Notes: generated by a model not told the origin, from the letters alone. Counted from the first letter of the stretch, positions 25,672 through 54,984 are shown. The stretch: 64,000 nt of DNA from Perognathus longimembris pacificus (GCF_023159225.1 NC_063161.1:6323580-6387579); one strand, 5' to 3'. Program-made: numbers and translations.

Positions 25672-25975
25672 CAGGCATAGTGGGTCATGCCTGTATTCCC
25701 AATTACTCAGGAGACAATGATCCAAATGACTGAAGTTCGATGCCATCCCAGGGCAAAAAGCTAGCAAGACCTCATCTCAACAAACAAGGCTGTGTGGTAG
25801 GGTATGTGATCCCAGCTATGAGAGAGGTGTTGGTAGAAGGATTATAGGTCCATGTGAAAATTGAGACCCTAAACAATAACTAAAGCAACAAAGGACTTGG
25901 GGTATGGCTAGAGTGGTAGGGCACCTTCCTTGCCTAGCAAGCATGAGGCTTCAAACCCTAGTAGTGCCAACAAAG
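25672..25975 (+). mobile_element. Three-part SINE: B1, second monomer, ID
   Basis: B1-like first part (GTCAGGCATAGTGGGTCATGC), a second ~105 bp monomer (25790-25895) and an ID-like third part (GGGGTATGGCTAGAGTGGTA), with a GGAAA-type tail at 25976-26030. Confidence 0.8.
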
Positions 25976-26669
25976 CAGGAGGGAAAGGAAAGGAAAGGGT
26001 AGGAAAGGAAAGGAAAAGGAAGGGAACGGAAGAATTCAGGAAGGCAGGAGAGTAGCATGACAGTATAATGAGGAGGGACTGGAGGAATATTTTTTTTAAA
26101 AAGAACTGAAGCAATAAATGATTTTTTCACTTGCTTGCCTTGGTATAAAAGGGTAGACATGCTGACTTTAGACAAGGCAGCCAGCAAATATTTTGGTCAT
26201 GCCAATCTACCTGGCGGGGGCTGGCTATCTGAGGTCTAATGCTCCTGCCTCACCCACGGCCCAGTGTGACAGGCATCAATTTTATGTTTAAAGATTTCCT
26301 GAGAAAGCTGTCAAAACTTTTTTCTGTAACCTCTGCTCATGTTTAAAAGAATTTCTCCTAGGAAATTCTTGTTTGTGTTTCATCAGAATGCTTGTCTCTC
26401 AAAAAATGATTTTGATTCCAGATAGAGATGAAGATTTGAAAAGAACAAGTCAGTGGGCCATCAAATATGAATGATGTCATAATGACAGCTCTGAATCATG
26501 TCTGTCCTAAATCCAAAGTGACTTGTTCATTAGCAGCAAAGAGAAAAGGCTTGAATATGCCCCAGAAAAAGAATGCTGACGAACTCGCTGCCAAGTTCCT
26601 GGTCCTTGCTCCTCTAGGAACTGACCTAGCAACAGTGCCTGGGAGCTGGTTACAAATGCAGGACTGGAA

Positions 26670-27125
26670 GCCAGGCACTGGTGGCTCACACTTGTCATTC
26701 TAGCTACTCAGGAGGCTGAGATCTAAGGATTGTGGTTCAAAGCCAGCCCAGGCAGGAAAGTCTGTGAGAATTTTTTTTTTGCCAGTCCTGCAGCTTGAAC
26801 TCAGGGCCTGGGCACTGTCCCTGAGCTTCTTTTACTCAAGGCTAGCACTGTACCATTTGAGCCACAGTGCCACTTCTGGTCTTTTCTATACATGTGGTGC
26901 TGAGGAATCAAACCCAGGGCTTCATGTATACGAGGCAAGCGCTCTACTACTAAGCCATATTCCCAGCCCCTGTGAGACTCCTATCTCTGAATAACCACCA
27001 GAAAACTGGAAGTAGAGCTGAGGTTTGAAGTGGTAGAGCACTAACCTTGAGCAAAAGAACTTCGGGGCAGCGCTTGGGCCCTGAGTTCAAGTCCCACAAC
27101 TGACCAAAATAAATAAATAAATGAA
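26670..27125 (+). mobile_element. B1-Geo SINE, forward, split by an IDL-Geo
   Basis: B1 half at 26670-26769 and Geo half from 26970, with AAATAAATAAAT tail. Outer duplication GCAGGACTG (26659-26667 and 27126-27134). Confidence 0.9.
26771..26969 (-). mobile_element. IDL-Geo SINE, reverse, nested in a B1-Geo SINE
   Basis: Full dimer flanked by CTGTGAGA (26762-26769 and 26970-26977), splitting the forward SINE 26670-27125. Confidence 0.92.
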
Positions 27126-27338
27126 GCAGGACTGAATTAGAACCTGTATTGATTTTTAACATGGGCCCCCCTGGAAAGTCCCCGGCACTTGACATTTTGA
27201 GACGCATCAGCCTTAGATCACCCAGAGACAATCTTAAACTGGGTAGACAGTAGCAGGTGCCAGGCGTTTTGAACGCACTGAGCCTTGGGAAGCCACTGGG
27301 AAAATCCAACTGGTCCAATAGGCTCTGGCTTTTCCTTG

Positions 27339-27548
27339 TTTTTTTTTTTTTTTTTTGGCCAGTCATGGGCCTTGGACTCAGGGCCTGAGCACTGTCCCTG
27401 GCTTCTTCCCGCTCAAGGCTAGCACTCTGCCACTTGAGCCACAGCGCCGCTTCTGGCCGTTTTCTGTATATGTGGTGCTGGGGAATCGAACCTAGGGCCT
27501 CGTGTATCCGAGGCAGGCACTCTTGCCACTAGGCTATATCCCCAGCCC
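27339..27548 (-). mobile_element. IDL-Geo SINE, reverse, with perfect duplication
   Basis: Full dimer close to the young consensus. 16 bp duplication CTCTGGCTTTTCCTTG at 27323-27338 and 27549-27564. Confidence 0.94.
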
Positions 27549-28210
27549 CTCTGGCTTTTCCTTGGATGCTCCCTGCTCCGAGTGAGGTCAGAAGTCATGC
27601 AGGAGGTGGCAGCCCAAATCTGAGATGCTAATGGGTGGAAATGAGGGAGTAGGGGAAGGGAATGGGGGAGCAAGTCCTCAGATCCCACCTCACCCCACCC
27701 CAGGGAGCACCAGAGGTCGAGGAGGGGAGCTGGGAGTCTCTGTTCTTCCTTGGTTCAGCCGACCCACCTGTTTCCTTCCTTCTGGAAGGTAAGTCTGTTC
27801 TAGGCCCCTAACAGAAAGTACTCCCACATTTTCCTGCAATGGCCCTGGCTCGGGCAGGCTCCAGGTTCCAGGGGTCTGGAAACTCTGCCCCTACCTCCAC
27901 CCCACATGGTCAGATTTCCAGGGCAAGGGCTCTGTCACAGGCTGGTGTCCTCCTGCACCCGACCTGAGGGCTGGGCCCCCCACTTCCCCGCCCTAGATAC
28001 CAGAGGCTGGCAAAACAGGGCCACTTGCTTTAATACGACCTTCTTGCAAAGCGTTTTAAGGAGCAGGATCTAGACTAGAACTGAGTCATGTGTCTGTCTG
28101 AACCACGGCTGGTCGCATCTTCCCACGGAATCAGACAAGGGGATGGCGGTGGTGGGCTGTGAAAAGCATATGGTTTGCAAATACTGTAAACTTCAACATC
28201 ACTCTTGGCT

Positions 28211-28216
28211 TTTATT
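28211..28216 (-). promoter_or_regulatory. GRAP2: Candidate GRAP2 poly(A) signal AATAAA
   Basis: TTTATT on the plus strand reads AATAAA on the transcript strand, inside AGTAAATAAAAGCC. It is the nearest canonical hexamer downstream of the GRAP2 stop. Confidence 0.5.
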
Positions 28217-28793
28217 TACTGTAATGTGAAAACATTACCTAGCACCGAGATAGCACACGGGCTCCTCTGTGTCTTGGCTCCCTTTCTCCTGTGCCTTGCT
28301 CTCATTCTCCTTCTCCCCACCTGCGTGGGCCCTTCCTCCTGTGCAGGTCATCCCTGGCCACTGTAGTGTCCTCTCGGTCCTGTCTAGCCCCAGCTCCCCG
28401 CCCCCCCCCCCACGCGCCCCCGGCCTCGCACGCACTCTTCCATCCTTTCCCTCTCCGGTCCTCACTCACGTGCTGCTTCCCCTCACACTTGCAGGCTATT
28501 TTCTCTTCCCTCCATGTGCCCACCCCACAGTCCCTTCCTTCCCACTTCTCTAAAGGGGACCTAGAGAATGGCGATCTAAAGGGACCAGAGAATTGCAGAA
28601 TCAGAGTCCTAAAGGACAGAGAGTGCTTCTGAGCCAGGTCCTCCTCCTTCCTTCATCATCTTCACTAATGGCTGACCCCCCACCCCCCCCCCATGCTTTT
28701 CCAAAGCTGGAAAGCTGGGGAGGGGGAACGAGGGGCCCCATAATGCCCACTCACCAGCACTTTCACCTCAGTCCTTCATTTTCTATCACTGCC

Positions 28794-28950
28794 AACACAC
28801 ACACACACACACATGCACACAAGCATATAACCACACATCTGTATGTGTGTACACATAGAACACGCGCATGCGCACACACGCATATAACCACACATCTGTA
28901 TCTGTATGTGTACATACAGCACGCGCACGCGCGCGCACACACACCTATAT
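28794..28950 (+). repeat. Compound CA/CG microsatellite in the GRAP2 3'UTR
   Basis: CACACA runs, two imperfect CATATAACCACACATCTGTA units and an ACGCGCACGCGCGCGC block. Confidence 0.9.
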
Positions 28951-29207
28951 ACAGATGTGTTTGCTCCCAGATACCACAAAAGCAACAAGCTGCCTCTCCA
29001 GCCTGTGTCCTGGTGCCCTCCCCATAGCTTGGCAGAGAGGGGGGGGTCGGGGTGGGGGAGGGGCACCAGAACACACAATTCTAGTTTGAGGTGACAAGAA
29101 GGGACAGTAATGGTGGGGTTCCTCTCCCTCATGAAATTCCTGGGGGTCCAACAGTCAGATTGAACTGAAGCTCATTTCAAAGCCAGCTCCTGTCCTGGGC
29201 CACCCTC

Positions 29208-29248
29208 AATCCATCCACCCATCCATCTGTCCGTCCATCTGTCCATCC
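29208..29248 (+). repeat. CATC/CCGTC tetranucleotide tract
   Basis: ATCCATCCACCCATCCATC then GTCCGTCCATCTGTCC. Confidence 0.8.
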
Positions 29249-30142
29249 CTGGTCCATGTTCTTGCTTCTCCCTGGACTCCTGGGCAGGGCATCCTGTCAA
29301 ACACGGAACGTGAAGCGCAAAGCCCAGCTGAGCACTATAGGGCCACCCTGTAGTCACAAAGCAATGACTTAAAATTCCACACTCAGCCAGGACTTCTTAT
29401 GGTACTTTCCTGAAGCAGGGATTCTGTTTGCAGAATCAAGGAATCAGAGGTTAATTACCCCCAGGGAGCCATGGGGGCTGAGGTGGGGGGGTGTAGACCC
29501 TCTGCTCCCCAGCACTTGGCACCTGCAGTATCTCACTTTCTCCATGGTGGAGACTCCCCCGTCGGCTGAGGTGGAAGCCTGCGTAATTAAGAGGCCGGCC
29601 TTGGGGACAGGACTCTCCATACTACCTCTTCTGACCTCGCCCCTGCCTGCTGCCTACGGCCCTGAACCTGCCGCCCGTGTGCTTCCCAGCGTGGCAGTGC
29701 CGCCCACCCTTGGGGAGCCGGAGGGGAACCCCGCAGGTGAGCTGCAACGTGCCTGGCCACGTCCGGCCCTACCCAGTGTTCTGCGTCCAACGCCGGGTGT
29801 GGCCTCCGCGTGGCTGCTCTCCGGGAAGACTTCCGAGCCAGGGAGGCGGCAGGCGGGATCCAGGGCAGGAAGAAATCCCCTTTCATCTCCCCGTTCCCCT
29901 CCCACTGCCGCACTGCCTTCTCTCTCCCGAGGAAGAAGTATCAACCTCATTCTCTCTCACATCAGATAACTGGCCCACTCCAATCGTCAATAAGTTACTG
30001 TGATAAAATGTATTCACGGCATTTGTGTTCATGTATATATGTACACTCGCATGTGAAAATAGTCATCAGGTCCGGCTGTTTTCCTGGCCACTTCTCTCGC
30101 GGGCAGCTCCAGACAGGAAGCCTCTGGCCTCCCCAGAAGGGT

Positions 30143-47217
<17,075 letters not shown>

Positions 47218-47599
47218 CTGAAAGAGAAATAACGTGGTCATTGTGTCTTTCTGCCAGGGAAGGACCCCAGGGCCCCAGAGCAGGTGGCAATGCCTAGAAG
47301 TCTCTGCAACAGACAGGAGAGCCGGTGACAGTGCATGTCTGCAGGCCTGACCCTAAGGCTCTGAGAAAAGCGAGGTTTGCACGGGGTGCGTAGTGAGTGG
47401 TTCTTTTCTATTCTTTCATTGTTTTAATGTTGTTGTTGTTGTTTTTAAAGCAACAGCTGCTAGAACCTTTGGGATCCAGTTCTCAGGATCTTTTTTTTTA
47501 AATTCCCAGAAACCGAGAGCAAGACATTCAGCCAGCTTCAGCCTTTCTCCTGTCCACCCAGCTCCCTGCCCTGCCCTGGCTGGGCACCACTTCTGGGTC

Positions 47600-47830
47600 C
47601 GCTCTGTTTCGAGCTGATAAGCACAGAAGGCTTGCTATCAATTGGAACGTGAGGCACGAGGGGCTGAAGGCTGCTCTGTAAACACTGTCCCCAGGCTGGG
47701 CCTTGGCAGCTATATTTAACCAGGCAGTGTTTAATTAGACAGATGCCATTTTCCCTCTTATATCTGAATCATTTAAGAGAATTATACGGCACTGGCCAGT
47801 GGGGAACGCAGCGGTCCTTCTGCATGGTTT
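47600..47830. promoter_or_regulatory. Candidate noncoding regulatory block upstream of first GRAP2 coding exon
   Basis: Repeat-free, AT-rich patch with a GATA-type CTGATAAG (about 47615), a FOX-type TGTAAACA and a TATAAG-like box on the minus strand (47762-47757). Weak evidence: motifs only. Confidence 0.2.
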
Positions 47831-47959
47831 GAGAGTAGGAAGTGTTTTGTTTTGTTGAGGTGGGAGATTTGGTTAGTTAAATAAATTATTTTACTATTAT
47901 GGGGTAAACCAAGTTCCATTTTGATGTTTCTGAATTAACATCTCGTTTCCCCCTCCCTC

Positions 47960-48166
47960 TCCTTTTTGTGCTGGTCCTAGGGCTTTCTCACTTTTATGAG
48001 TGGCATTCTACCACTGGCATTCTACTAATTCCACCTTTTTGCTTGTTAGCTGGGGATAAGACTCTCCAGGACTTTTTCTTGCCTGGGCTGGCTTTGAACC
48101 AAGATCTTCAGCTCTCAGCCTCCTGCCTAGCTGAGATGATAGATGTGAGTCCCTATGACAAGCCCA
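47960..48166 (-). mobile_element. B1-Geo SINE, reverse, degenerate
   Basis: GCTGGTCCTAGGGC start, GGCTGGCTTTGAACCAAGATC (B1 part). Geo part partly duplicated/decayed (GGCATTCTACCACTGGCATTC). Confidence 0.72.
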
Positions 48167-48281
48167 CCCTTTCTTGCAATACCCTGCAAAAAGATCAATG
48201 AGCTGGCCCAAGTACTAAACTGAGTGTGGAATAGTTGTTTTTCCTTTCTCTTCTCTTTCTCTCTTTTTCTTTTCTTTTTTC

Positions 48282-48481
48282 TTTTTTTTTTGCCAGTCCT
48301 GGGCCTTGGACTCAGGGCCTGAGCACTGTCCCTGGCTTCTTTTTGCTCAAGGCTAGCACTCTGCCACTTGGGCCACAGCGCCACTTCTGGCTTTTTCTAT
48401 ATATGTGGTGCTGAGGAATCAAACCCAAGGCTTCATGTATACGAGGCGAGCACTCTTGCCACTAGGTCATATTCCCAGCCC
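48282..48481 (-). mobile_element. IDL-Geo SINE, reverse
   Basis: Full dimer following a pyrimidine-rich tract (48238-48281), which is probably its decayed tail. Confidence 0.9.
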
Positions 48482-49557
48482 CTCTTTCCTTCTTTTTTTT
48501 GTAAATAACTGTACCATTTGGAGCAACTAATGAAACCCTCAGAATCTCAGTTCTATGTCACTCTATCACTTGAGCCATGCCTATATTTTTAAGAGAATCT
48601 TATGGAATGAATCTTTCCCCAGCCGAGGCAGCTTGACCAGGGAAAGTTTTGTCTGATAGAAAAATTTCTCAGTGAAATGTGACACTTTAGTCTTAAAGAC
48701 TTACCAAATCATTTGATTCTCTGCTAAGACAGATTAATGTCAGGGCAAAATCTGGAAGGCTGTGGTTTGGCATTTATGTTTTTTCAAGTTTTCCCTAAGT
48801 ATCAAGCCCTTTGGGTGAATTATAAGTAATCCTCAGACCTAGGGCACTTTCCATCACCAGCAGAGAGGGGCCACAATTGTCCTCTCAGTGGGGCTCTCTG
48901 TCCCAGTAGACAAGATTTGGGCAAATAAGGAAGATGGCAGCAGGTGGCTGGGTATAGCCCATGGAGCTGGGAGGATTAAAGCCGACTGTGACAGGGTGAT
49001 AGCAAGGGGCTTGTGGCTCTGATTCCCTTCATTTGCTTGCTTTCCCAAGGATCATTTGTGGAGTTGAATATTCCCAGACCAAAGGTAGGTACTAAAAAAA
49101 GTTGGCTCAGGAGCCTGGTAAAATGTCATAGTTGACTCTGAGCTTTGTCACCAGCCACACTTTCTTCCAAACAGAAAGAGTGCACACGCAGGCTTTGGGC
49201 ACTTTCTTCAAGCTCTGTCCGTCTGAGGCAAATGAGCATTTCCACAGCTCGGGTCACCACTCAGCGGGACGCGCACGCTGCCCTTGGGCCACGCCAAATG
49301 CCTTTGCCAGCTTGGTTCACCTTCTTACATTAACACGAAAAACTTCTCCTAATTAAGGCCTTGCTTCTGACTGGGGGTGGGGGTAGGGGCGACAGTGGCT
49401 TTTGTGGGTCACCCCCTTGGTATCCAGAGTAGACACTCTCACCTCAGGAGATCAAGTGTCCTGAAAACCATGCCGTTTCCATGCAGATTTACCTTGAGAG
49501 GCAGAACGGAGACAGGGGGAGGGCAAATCCTAAACATATTAGAAAGCCACACAAATT

Positions 49558-49607
49558 AGAGAGAGGGGGAGGGAGATAGGGGGAGAGAGGGGGGGAGAGA
49601 GAGATGA

Positions 49608-49640
<33 letters not shown>

Positions 49641-49648
49641 GGGGGGGT
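49558..49648 (+). repeat. GA-rich tract
   Basis: GAGAGGGGGAG units and a pure GA run; polypurine. Confidence 0.9.
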
Positions 49649-50301
49649 TAGGTGTGACCTTGGGCTGATGTCTCTGTTATTACACGTGAAACGGCTCAGC
49701 TCAGGCCTGGGCACTTGGTACAGGCTGGCTGGAAATGGGTTGCGAAGCCAAGACAAAAGTAAAATTGCTTCCGCATAGTGTCACTTTCCCTCCCAGGTGG
49801 GGGGGGGGAAGCAGTGTGGCGAGCCAGTGACAGGCACATGACAACTCCCCAGCTTGCAATAGTAATCCTGGCTCCCCAAACCCAATTAAACAAGCCTGCT
49901 CTTCACAAAAATCACTGCAAAAAAAAAGGTACTCGCTCCCATTTTCATCTGTGAAGTCAAATCTGTTCAGCTGCCAGAACACCTCTCCCCACCCCCTGCT
50001 CTACCACGGGCGGCGATCAGGGTGGGGTGGGTATGACGGGAGCCTTCAAGTTCCTTCCTCCACACCCCCATTCCAATAGCAGAGAATGGTAAAAACTGCG
50101 CCCCCCCCCAGAGGTTTAAGTTTGGTCTGCACATCAAAAGGCATAGACTTATATCCTTATTCCTCTTTATCCATTAGTGTTAATTTTGAAAAGTTTAAAA
50201 ATGACCACCAGGGAGAAAGTAAGGTGAACTAATATAGTTGATTCAGTATGTGTTGATTTATTTTATAATCTGTACCTGCCACCAATACATATTGGGTCCG
50301 G

Positions 50302-50303
<2 letters not shown>

Positions 50304-50350
<47 letters not shown>
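50304..50350 (+). repeat. CA microsatellite
   Basis: Pure CA run ending CGCG. Confidence 0.95.
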
Positions 50351-50351
<1 letters not shown>

Positions 50352-50455
50352 GTATGATTATTTTGGTGGCAACAAGTTTGGGCTGGGGGAAAGACACAGA
50401 GACACAGAGACTGAGAGGGGGCACTCAACAACCTGAATTCAACAATGCAAATGAG

Positions 50456-50655
50456 GGCTGGGGATATGGCTTAGCGGTAGAGCGCTTGCCTTGCATGCCT
50501 GAAGCCCTGGGTTCAATTCCTCAGCACCACATAAACAGAAAAAGCCAGGAGTGGCGCTGTGGCTCAAGTGGTAGAGTGCTGGTCTTGAGCAAAAAAAAAG
50601 CCACACAGTGCTCAAGCCCTGAGTTCAAGCCCCAGGACTGACCAAAAAAAAAAAA
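50456..50655 (+). mobile_element. IDL-Geo SINE, forward, divergent subtype
   Basis: Left half reads GCTTAGCGGTAGAGCGCTTGCC, closer to a true tRNA-Ala/ID than the young copies. 12 bp duplication AATGCAAATGAG on both sides (50444-50455 and 50656-50667). Confidence 0.93.
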
Positions 50656-51504
50656 AATGCAAATGAGTTTGTGGTTTCTGTGCTTCTGACCTCTGGGAGA
50701 GACAAAGAGAGAGACCCCTTGTCAGCATCACAGATGGATCCAGTGTGCTTTTCCTGCTGGTGATCAGCTTCAGAAACCACAGAAATGCCACCTACCCCAT
50801 GGTGTGAGAAGATGCAGCCTCCAGGGCAGCCTGGGTGCACACCTCCAGCAGCTTCCTCCCGCCCGAGCCCTGCTGAAGATGTCATCTGTGGAGCTCTAAG
50901 GCCAGCTGGGCTTCTCCCGAGCCCTTTGCAACTCAGATGTTATCCATTAGCGGCCCTGTGCCCTAGATCTGCTTCACGAAGGGTAAGACCACATAAGACC
51001 ACTCCAACAGGATTTTCTCTGCCCTGCCATTTCCACAGAAGCATCTCTTACCAGCAATAAAACAAAAACAAAACAATCCTGAAGAATATTCAGGCTATAG
51101 ACGAGGAATGCTTGTCTATTTCTAAAATACAGTCACTACAGAAGGTGGAAGCCAAAGGCAGGAGACCGTTCTTTAAAATAGCCTCCATTTGAAAGCCAGA
51201 TTAAGTGAATTTGTTCTGAAACCTAGTTACCATCAAAATGGCACCAGGCAAGAAATTTCTTGAATAATTTCAGCTCCTCCCAAGTTAACTATGAATAGCC
51301 AAGGTTTCCATTTCCTATACCCCTTAAAAAGAGCAATTACATAACACCACAAAGCGAGGTGAAAATTCAGGCTCCCATCTGAATTGAAAGAGAGAGATGG
51401 ACCCTAATTGAATCAGCCATACCCCTTTCCTATTTTGAATGCTTGCCACATTTATGCGGGAATGCTGGAAACATAATGTCTTGCAATCTTAAAAAGAGAG
51501 AGAG

Positions 51505-51735
51505 AGCCTGGTGCCTGTGGCCCATGCTATCCTAGCTACTCAGGAGGCTGAGATGTGAAGATTGTGGCTTGAAGCCAGCCAGGGCAGGAAAGTCCACGAG
51601 ACACTTATCTCCAATAAACTACCAAAAAGCCAGAAGTGGCTCTGTGACTCACGTTGGTAGAGTGCTAGCCTACAGCCAAAGAAGCTCAGGGCCAGCGCCC
51701 AGGCCCTGTGTTCAAGCCTCTGGACTACGGCACAC
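51505..51735 (+). mobile_element. B1-Geo SINE, forward
   Basis: B1 half from GCCTGGTGCCTGTGG, Geo half with GCTCTGTGACTCACGTTGG, ending near GGACTACGG. Confidence 0.83.
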
Positions 51736-51817
51736 GTGTGAAAGAGATTGCTTTTCTTCTTTCTCTCTTTCTCTCAGTCTCTCTCTCTCTTTCTCTCTGT
51801 CACTCTGTCTCTCTGTC

Positions 51818-52045
51818 TTTTTTTGTTGGTTGTGGGGTTTGAACTCAGGGCCTGGGCACTGTTCCTATGTTCTTTTGCTCTAGGCTAGTGTTCTACCACT
51901 TTGAGCCACAGCCCGACTTCAATTCTGTGGTGGCTAATAGATCAGAGTCTCACAGGCTTTCCTGCCTGGGCTGGCTTCCAACGATGATCCTCAGATCTCC
52001 TGGGCAGCTAGGATGACAGGAATGAGCCATTAGTGCTGGGCTTGA
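51818..52045 (-). mobile_element. B1-Geo SINE, reverse, with CT-rich tail
   Basis: Geo then B1. The CT/CTTT tract at 51752-51817 is its expanded tail, because GAGATTGCTTTT flanks tail plus SINE (about 51744 and 52045). Confidence 0.83.
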
Positions 52046-52216
52046 GATTGCTTTTTTAAGTACTGCTGGTCACATATTTATCAGGACATTAACCACAACT
52101 ATAATTTTTATTACTTGACTTTGTGTAAGAAGTGAAAAGAATAATGAGAACTACCTTTTAGGACTCTGCTATCAGCTACCTAATGTTATGTTAGGTTCAC
52201 ACTAAAACACTCACAC

Positions 52217-52336
52217 TATTTTTTGAGTTAGGGTCTAGCTATGTTGCCTAGGCTAGCCTCAAACTCTTGGGCTCAAGGGATCCTTCCACCTCAGCCTCCA
52301 GAGTGCTGGGAGCTCAGACACACACCTATGTGGCTA
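52217..52336 (-). mobile_element. B1/Alu-like monomer, reverse
   Basis: GGGTCTAGCTATGTTGCCTAG, CACCTCAGCCTCCAGAGTGC: reverse 7SL-derived monomer. Confidence 0.8.
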
Positions 52337-53177
52337 ACAGACCCATGGTCTTCCTGCTGGTCAGGTAAAGCTCCTGGGAGACAATTAGGAAGAGTGTTTC
52401 CTCCCCAAGGAACTGACAAGGTCAGCTCAGTTAGTTTTTAGAAGTAGGAACCTCACACTACCAGGGGGGAAATGGTTACAGTTAAGCCTCACTGTATACA
52501 ATAGGAATATTCTTTTTTTCACAACAGGAATATTCTTGAAAAGTTATTATGAATAGAGTATTTGTAAATGGAATCATATTAGCATGTATTATGGAGACTG
52601 GTGGTACAAAGGAGCCCTATGGTGAAGCCCTTTATAAAATAAAAAAAAGAGAAAACTTTGTTATGCAAATAACTACCTTTTACTTGATCTGTTTTAAAGT
52701 CTGGGCTTTTAGGTACAGAATCTTAAAGCAAAGCACAGCTGTAAGTCACCTCTTGCTTCCCACACTGGGGGGGGGTATTAAAATAAATATTAGTTCCCCC
52801 TCTTCTCAACTCTCAAAGGTCTTTAAAAACATGCTACAGATAGCACATTGTACCTTGGAGAATAGGCCAGGGGTTGATGGACCTTTTCTACAAGGGAGGA
52901 GAACACATATTTTTGGCTTTGGTGACCAATATCCAATTGAGCTGTTGTAGCCAGGGAGGCAGCCTTAGATAATAAATGAATTGGCATAGCTGTGTCCCAA
53001 TTCAACTTATTTGTAGGCATTGAAACTCGAATTTACATAATTTTTACAGGTCACCCAATATTATTAGTCTTGATGCCCTGCCTCTAGCCATTTAAATATG
53101 TAAAACCCATCTTAGCTCAAGGTGGAAAAGACACAATGGGTTGGATTAGGCCAATCAGCTGTAGTTGAATCAGTCAA

Positions 53178-53245
53178 TCAGTCTGCCTGCCTGCCTACCT
53201 ATCTACCTACCTACCTACCTACCTACCTACTTACCTATCTATCTC
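53178..53245 (+). repeat. CTAC/CTGC tetranucleotide repeat
   Basis: CTGCCTGCCTGCC, then CTAC units, then ATCTATCT. Confidence 0.92.
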
Positions 53246-53289
53246 CTCCACTAGTTACAGACTTCTTGGAGGGAGGGCCATTGCGGAGG

Positions 53290-53400
53290 GGAAGGGTGGG
53301 CTAGGAGTCCATGGACCTGGATTTGAATCTGCACATGACACTTAGGTCACCACTGGGTGCCCTGTTATCCTGTTCATAAAGTGGGAGCAAGCACCCTTAT
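53290..53400 (+). mobile_element. MIR fossil, forward
   Basis: GGACCTGGATTTGAATCTGC and TAAAGTGGGAGCAAGCACCC. Confidence 0.55.
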
Positions 53401-53487
53401 AGAAGTGCACACAGATGTGTAGCCCTAGACCAGAGTCTAACAGGCACTTAGGAAACATTTGCTTGTGAATAAAACTATGATAGCTAA

Positions 53488-53580
53488 GGGCTAGGAACTT
53501 GGCTAAAGAGTACAGCATCTTTCTAGCGGGCACAAGGCCTTGAGTTCAACCCTCAATACCACCAAATGAAAAAAAAAAAC
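53488..53580 (+). mobile_element. Degenerate ID-like monomer
   Basis: GGGCTAGGAACTTGGCTAAAG and GAGTTCAACCCTCAATACC, then an A-rich tail. Confidence 0.7.
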
Positions 53581-54984
53581 AAAAACCAACAAAGCAAAAC
53601 AAAATCTATGATAAGTGACCTGCCATTGGAACTTGAGAATGTCTAAGGAAAGATATGGCTGAGAAATAGTCATTTATAAGGATCAATTAACTTCCCACTC
53701 AAAGATACCACAAAAAAAAAATGTTTTTTTCAACTCTAACCAGGGAATGAAACACACACCTTCACTAAGAAGTCTGATTTATTTGATCCAATAGAGGGCA
53801 ATGGTGCACCCCAAACCAGCATTTGTTCTTGTAACTTTTCTTGCCTATTGAGACCCTACAATCTTTACCTAGACAGGTTTACTGATTGTTGTCACTGTCC
53901 TTTGTGAGTTTCTAGACACATAAACACAAACACTCCAGGGTCTAGCACCTATGAAATACAGAATTGCTTAGATGGGAGAGGATGAGAAGCATTGGGGAAA
54001 GTGGCTTCATTCCCTTCAAGTTCCTTCACTCTGCCTTTTCGGTTACAAGTTAATGATCTTGTGTTGAAATTCTTGTGTTCTTATTGTTGATCCCCCCCCC
54101 CCCCCGCTTCCACCTTATACCTTGTTGGGGTTTTTGTGTGTGTGTGCATGTGTGTGTCTTTATGAGCATCAGGGATAGGCACAGGAAACAGAAAAGGCTT
54201 CAGATGTCCTTCTTGAACATTCCTAAGCAGAGGATGTATTACTACCCCACAGCCCAGCCCTTAAGTTACTGCTTAAGTGTTTTTTCTAGAGATCCAAATC
54301 AATCTATTCTGGAAGAGTTGGGGGCAAAGGAGTCAGAGAGAAAGCGGGGCCTGGCCAAGAGACCAAGGACTAGCCTTCCCTCATTTGGGGCTCTCAAATG
54401 CAAACCTTTTTGGATGTCAGCAGAGTCCCTGTTGCAAGATTCCTCCTCATCAGTTGGCTGTGTTGAAGTGTTAACCTTGCCAAGAATCTGATGGGGTTAT
54501 GAATTTCTTTTGCGTGTCTGCTTTCCAATTACCTCTAACCCATCTTCTGCAGCCTATAAAATAGAGATCTCACACCCTTTTCTAGTAAATTCCGACTTCT
54601 GCTTTTCTACAGACTTGGATTTGAAGCCAGGTGTGGAGGGTGAGATTAGAACTAGCACTGTGGTTTCCACGAGATCAAGGCTGAAGGGAGCCATGAACTT
54701 GGGGGTAGCTACCAGGGTCCTCGGTAGCCAACAGTTCTTCAGCCGAGCTAGCCTTCCCAAGTCAGAGACTCAGGGTCATTTCTTTGTGGTTCAGGATCCC
54801 AGGAGAATAAACAGCCTTCTCAAGCACACAGCGGCCCCTCTTTGGTGATATCAACATTTCTGATTTTATAGCAAACCCCCAGAAAGCAAAGACAAGAAAC
54901 ATATACCCCACCAAAGCATTTCTGGCTAGTTAGATCAGATGTTCATCCCCTCCAAAAGGCTGGATCTGAAATGATTTCACACAT

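Larger units (their letters stand above)
9331..28194. other. Intergenic interval between GRAP2 and FAM83F
   Basis: About 19 kb with no recognisable exon. Apart from the repeats listed separately, long stretches (13.1-14.6, 15.74-16.37, 17.6-22.1, 24.26-24.88 and 27.6-28.2 kb) appear to be unique non-coding DNA. Short open frames here are not supported by codon use or homology. Confidence 0.7.
28195..30142 (-). other. GRAP2: Probable GRAP2 3' untranslated region
   Basis: Non-coding sequence after the GRAP2 stop. The first canonical AATAAA on the minus strand after the stop is at 28216-28211, so a single 3'UTR of about 1.95 kb is the simplest reading. It would contain a compound CA/CG microsatellite (28794-28950), a CATC-type repeat (29208-29248) and C- and G-runs. 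No SINE was seen in it. The left end is inferred from the poly(A) signal only; an ATTAAA at about 28030 is an alternative. Confidence 0.5.

Noticed and set aside
49701..49982. 93-codon minus-strand open frame with cysteines
   Set aside because: No recognisable domain, contains a G-run, and no splice or start context. Possibly conserved noncoding sequence but not supported as a gene.
50456..50530. tRNA-Ala-like sequence with good A and B boxes
   Set aside because: It is the left half of a SINE with an A tail and target-site duplication. No complete tRNA fold ending is present, so it is not a tRNA gene.
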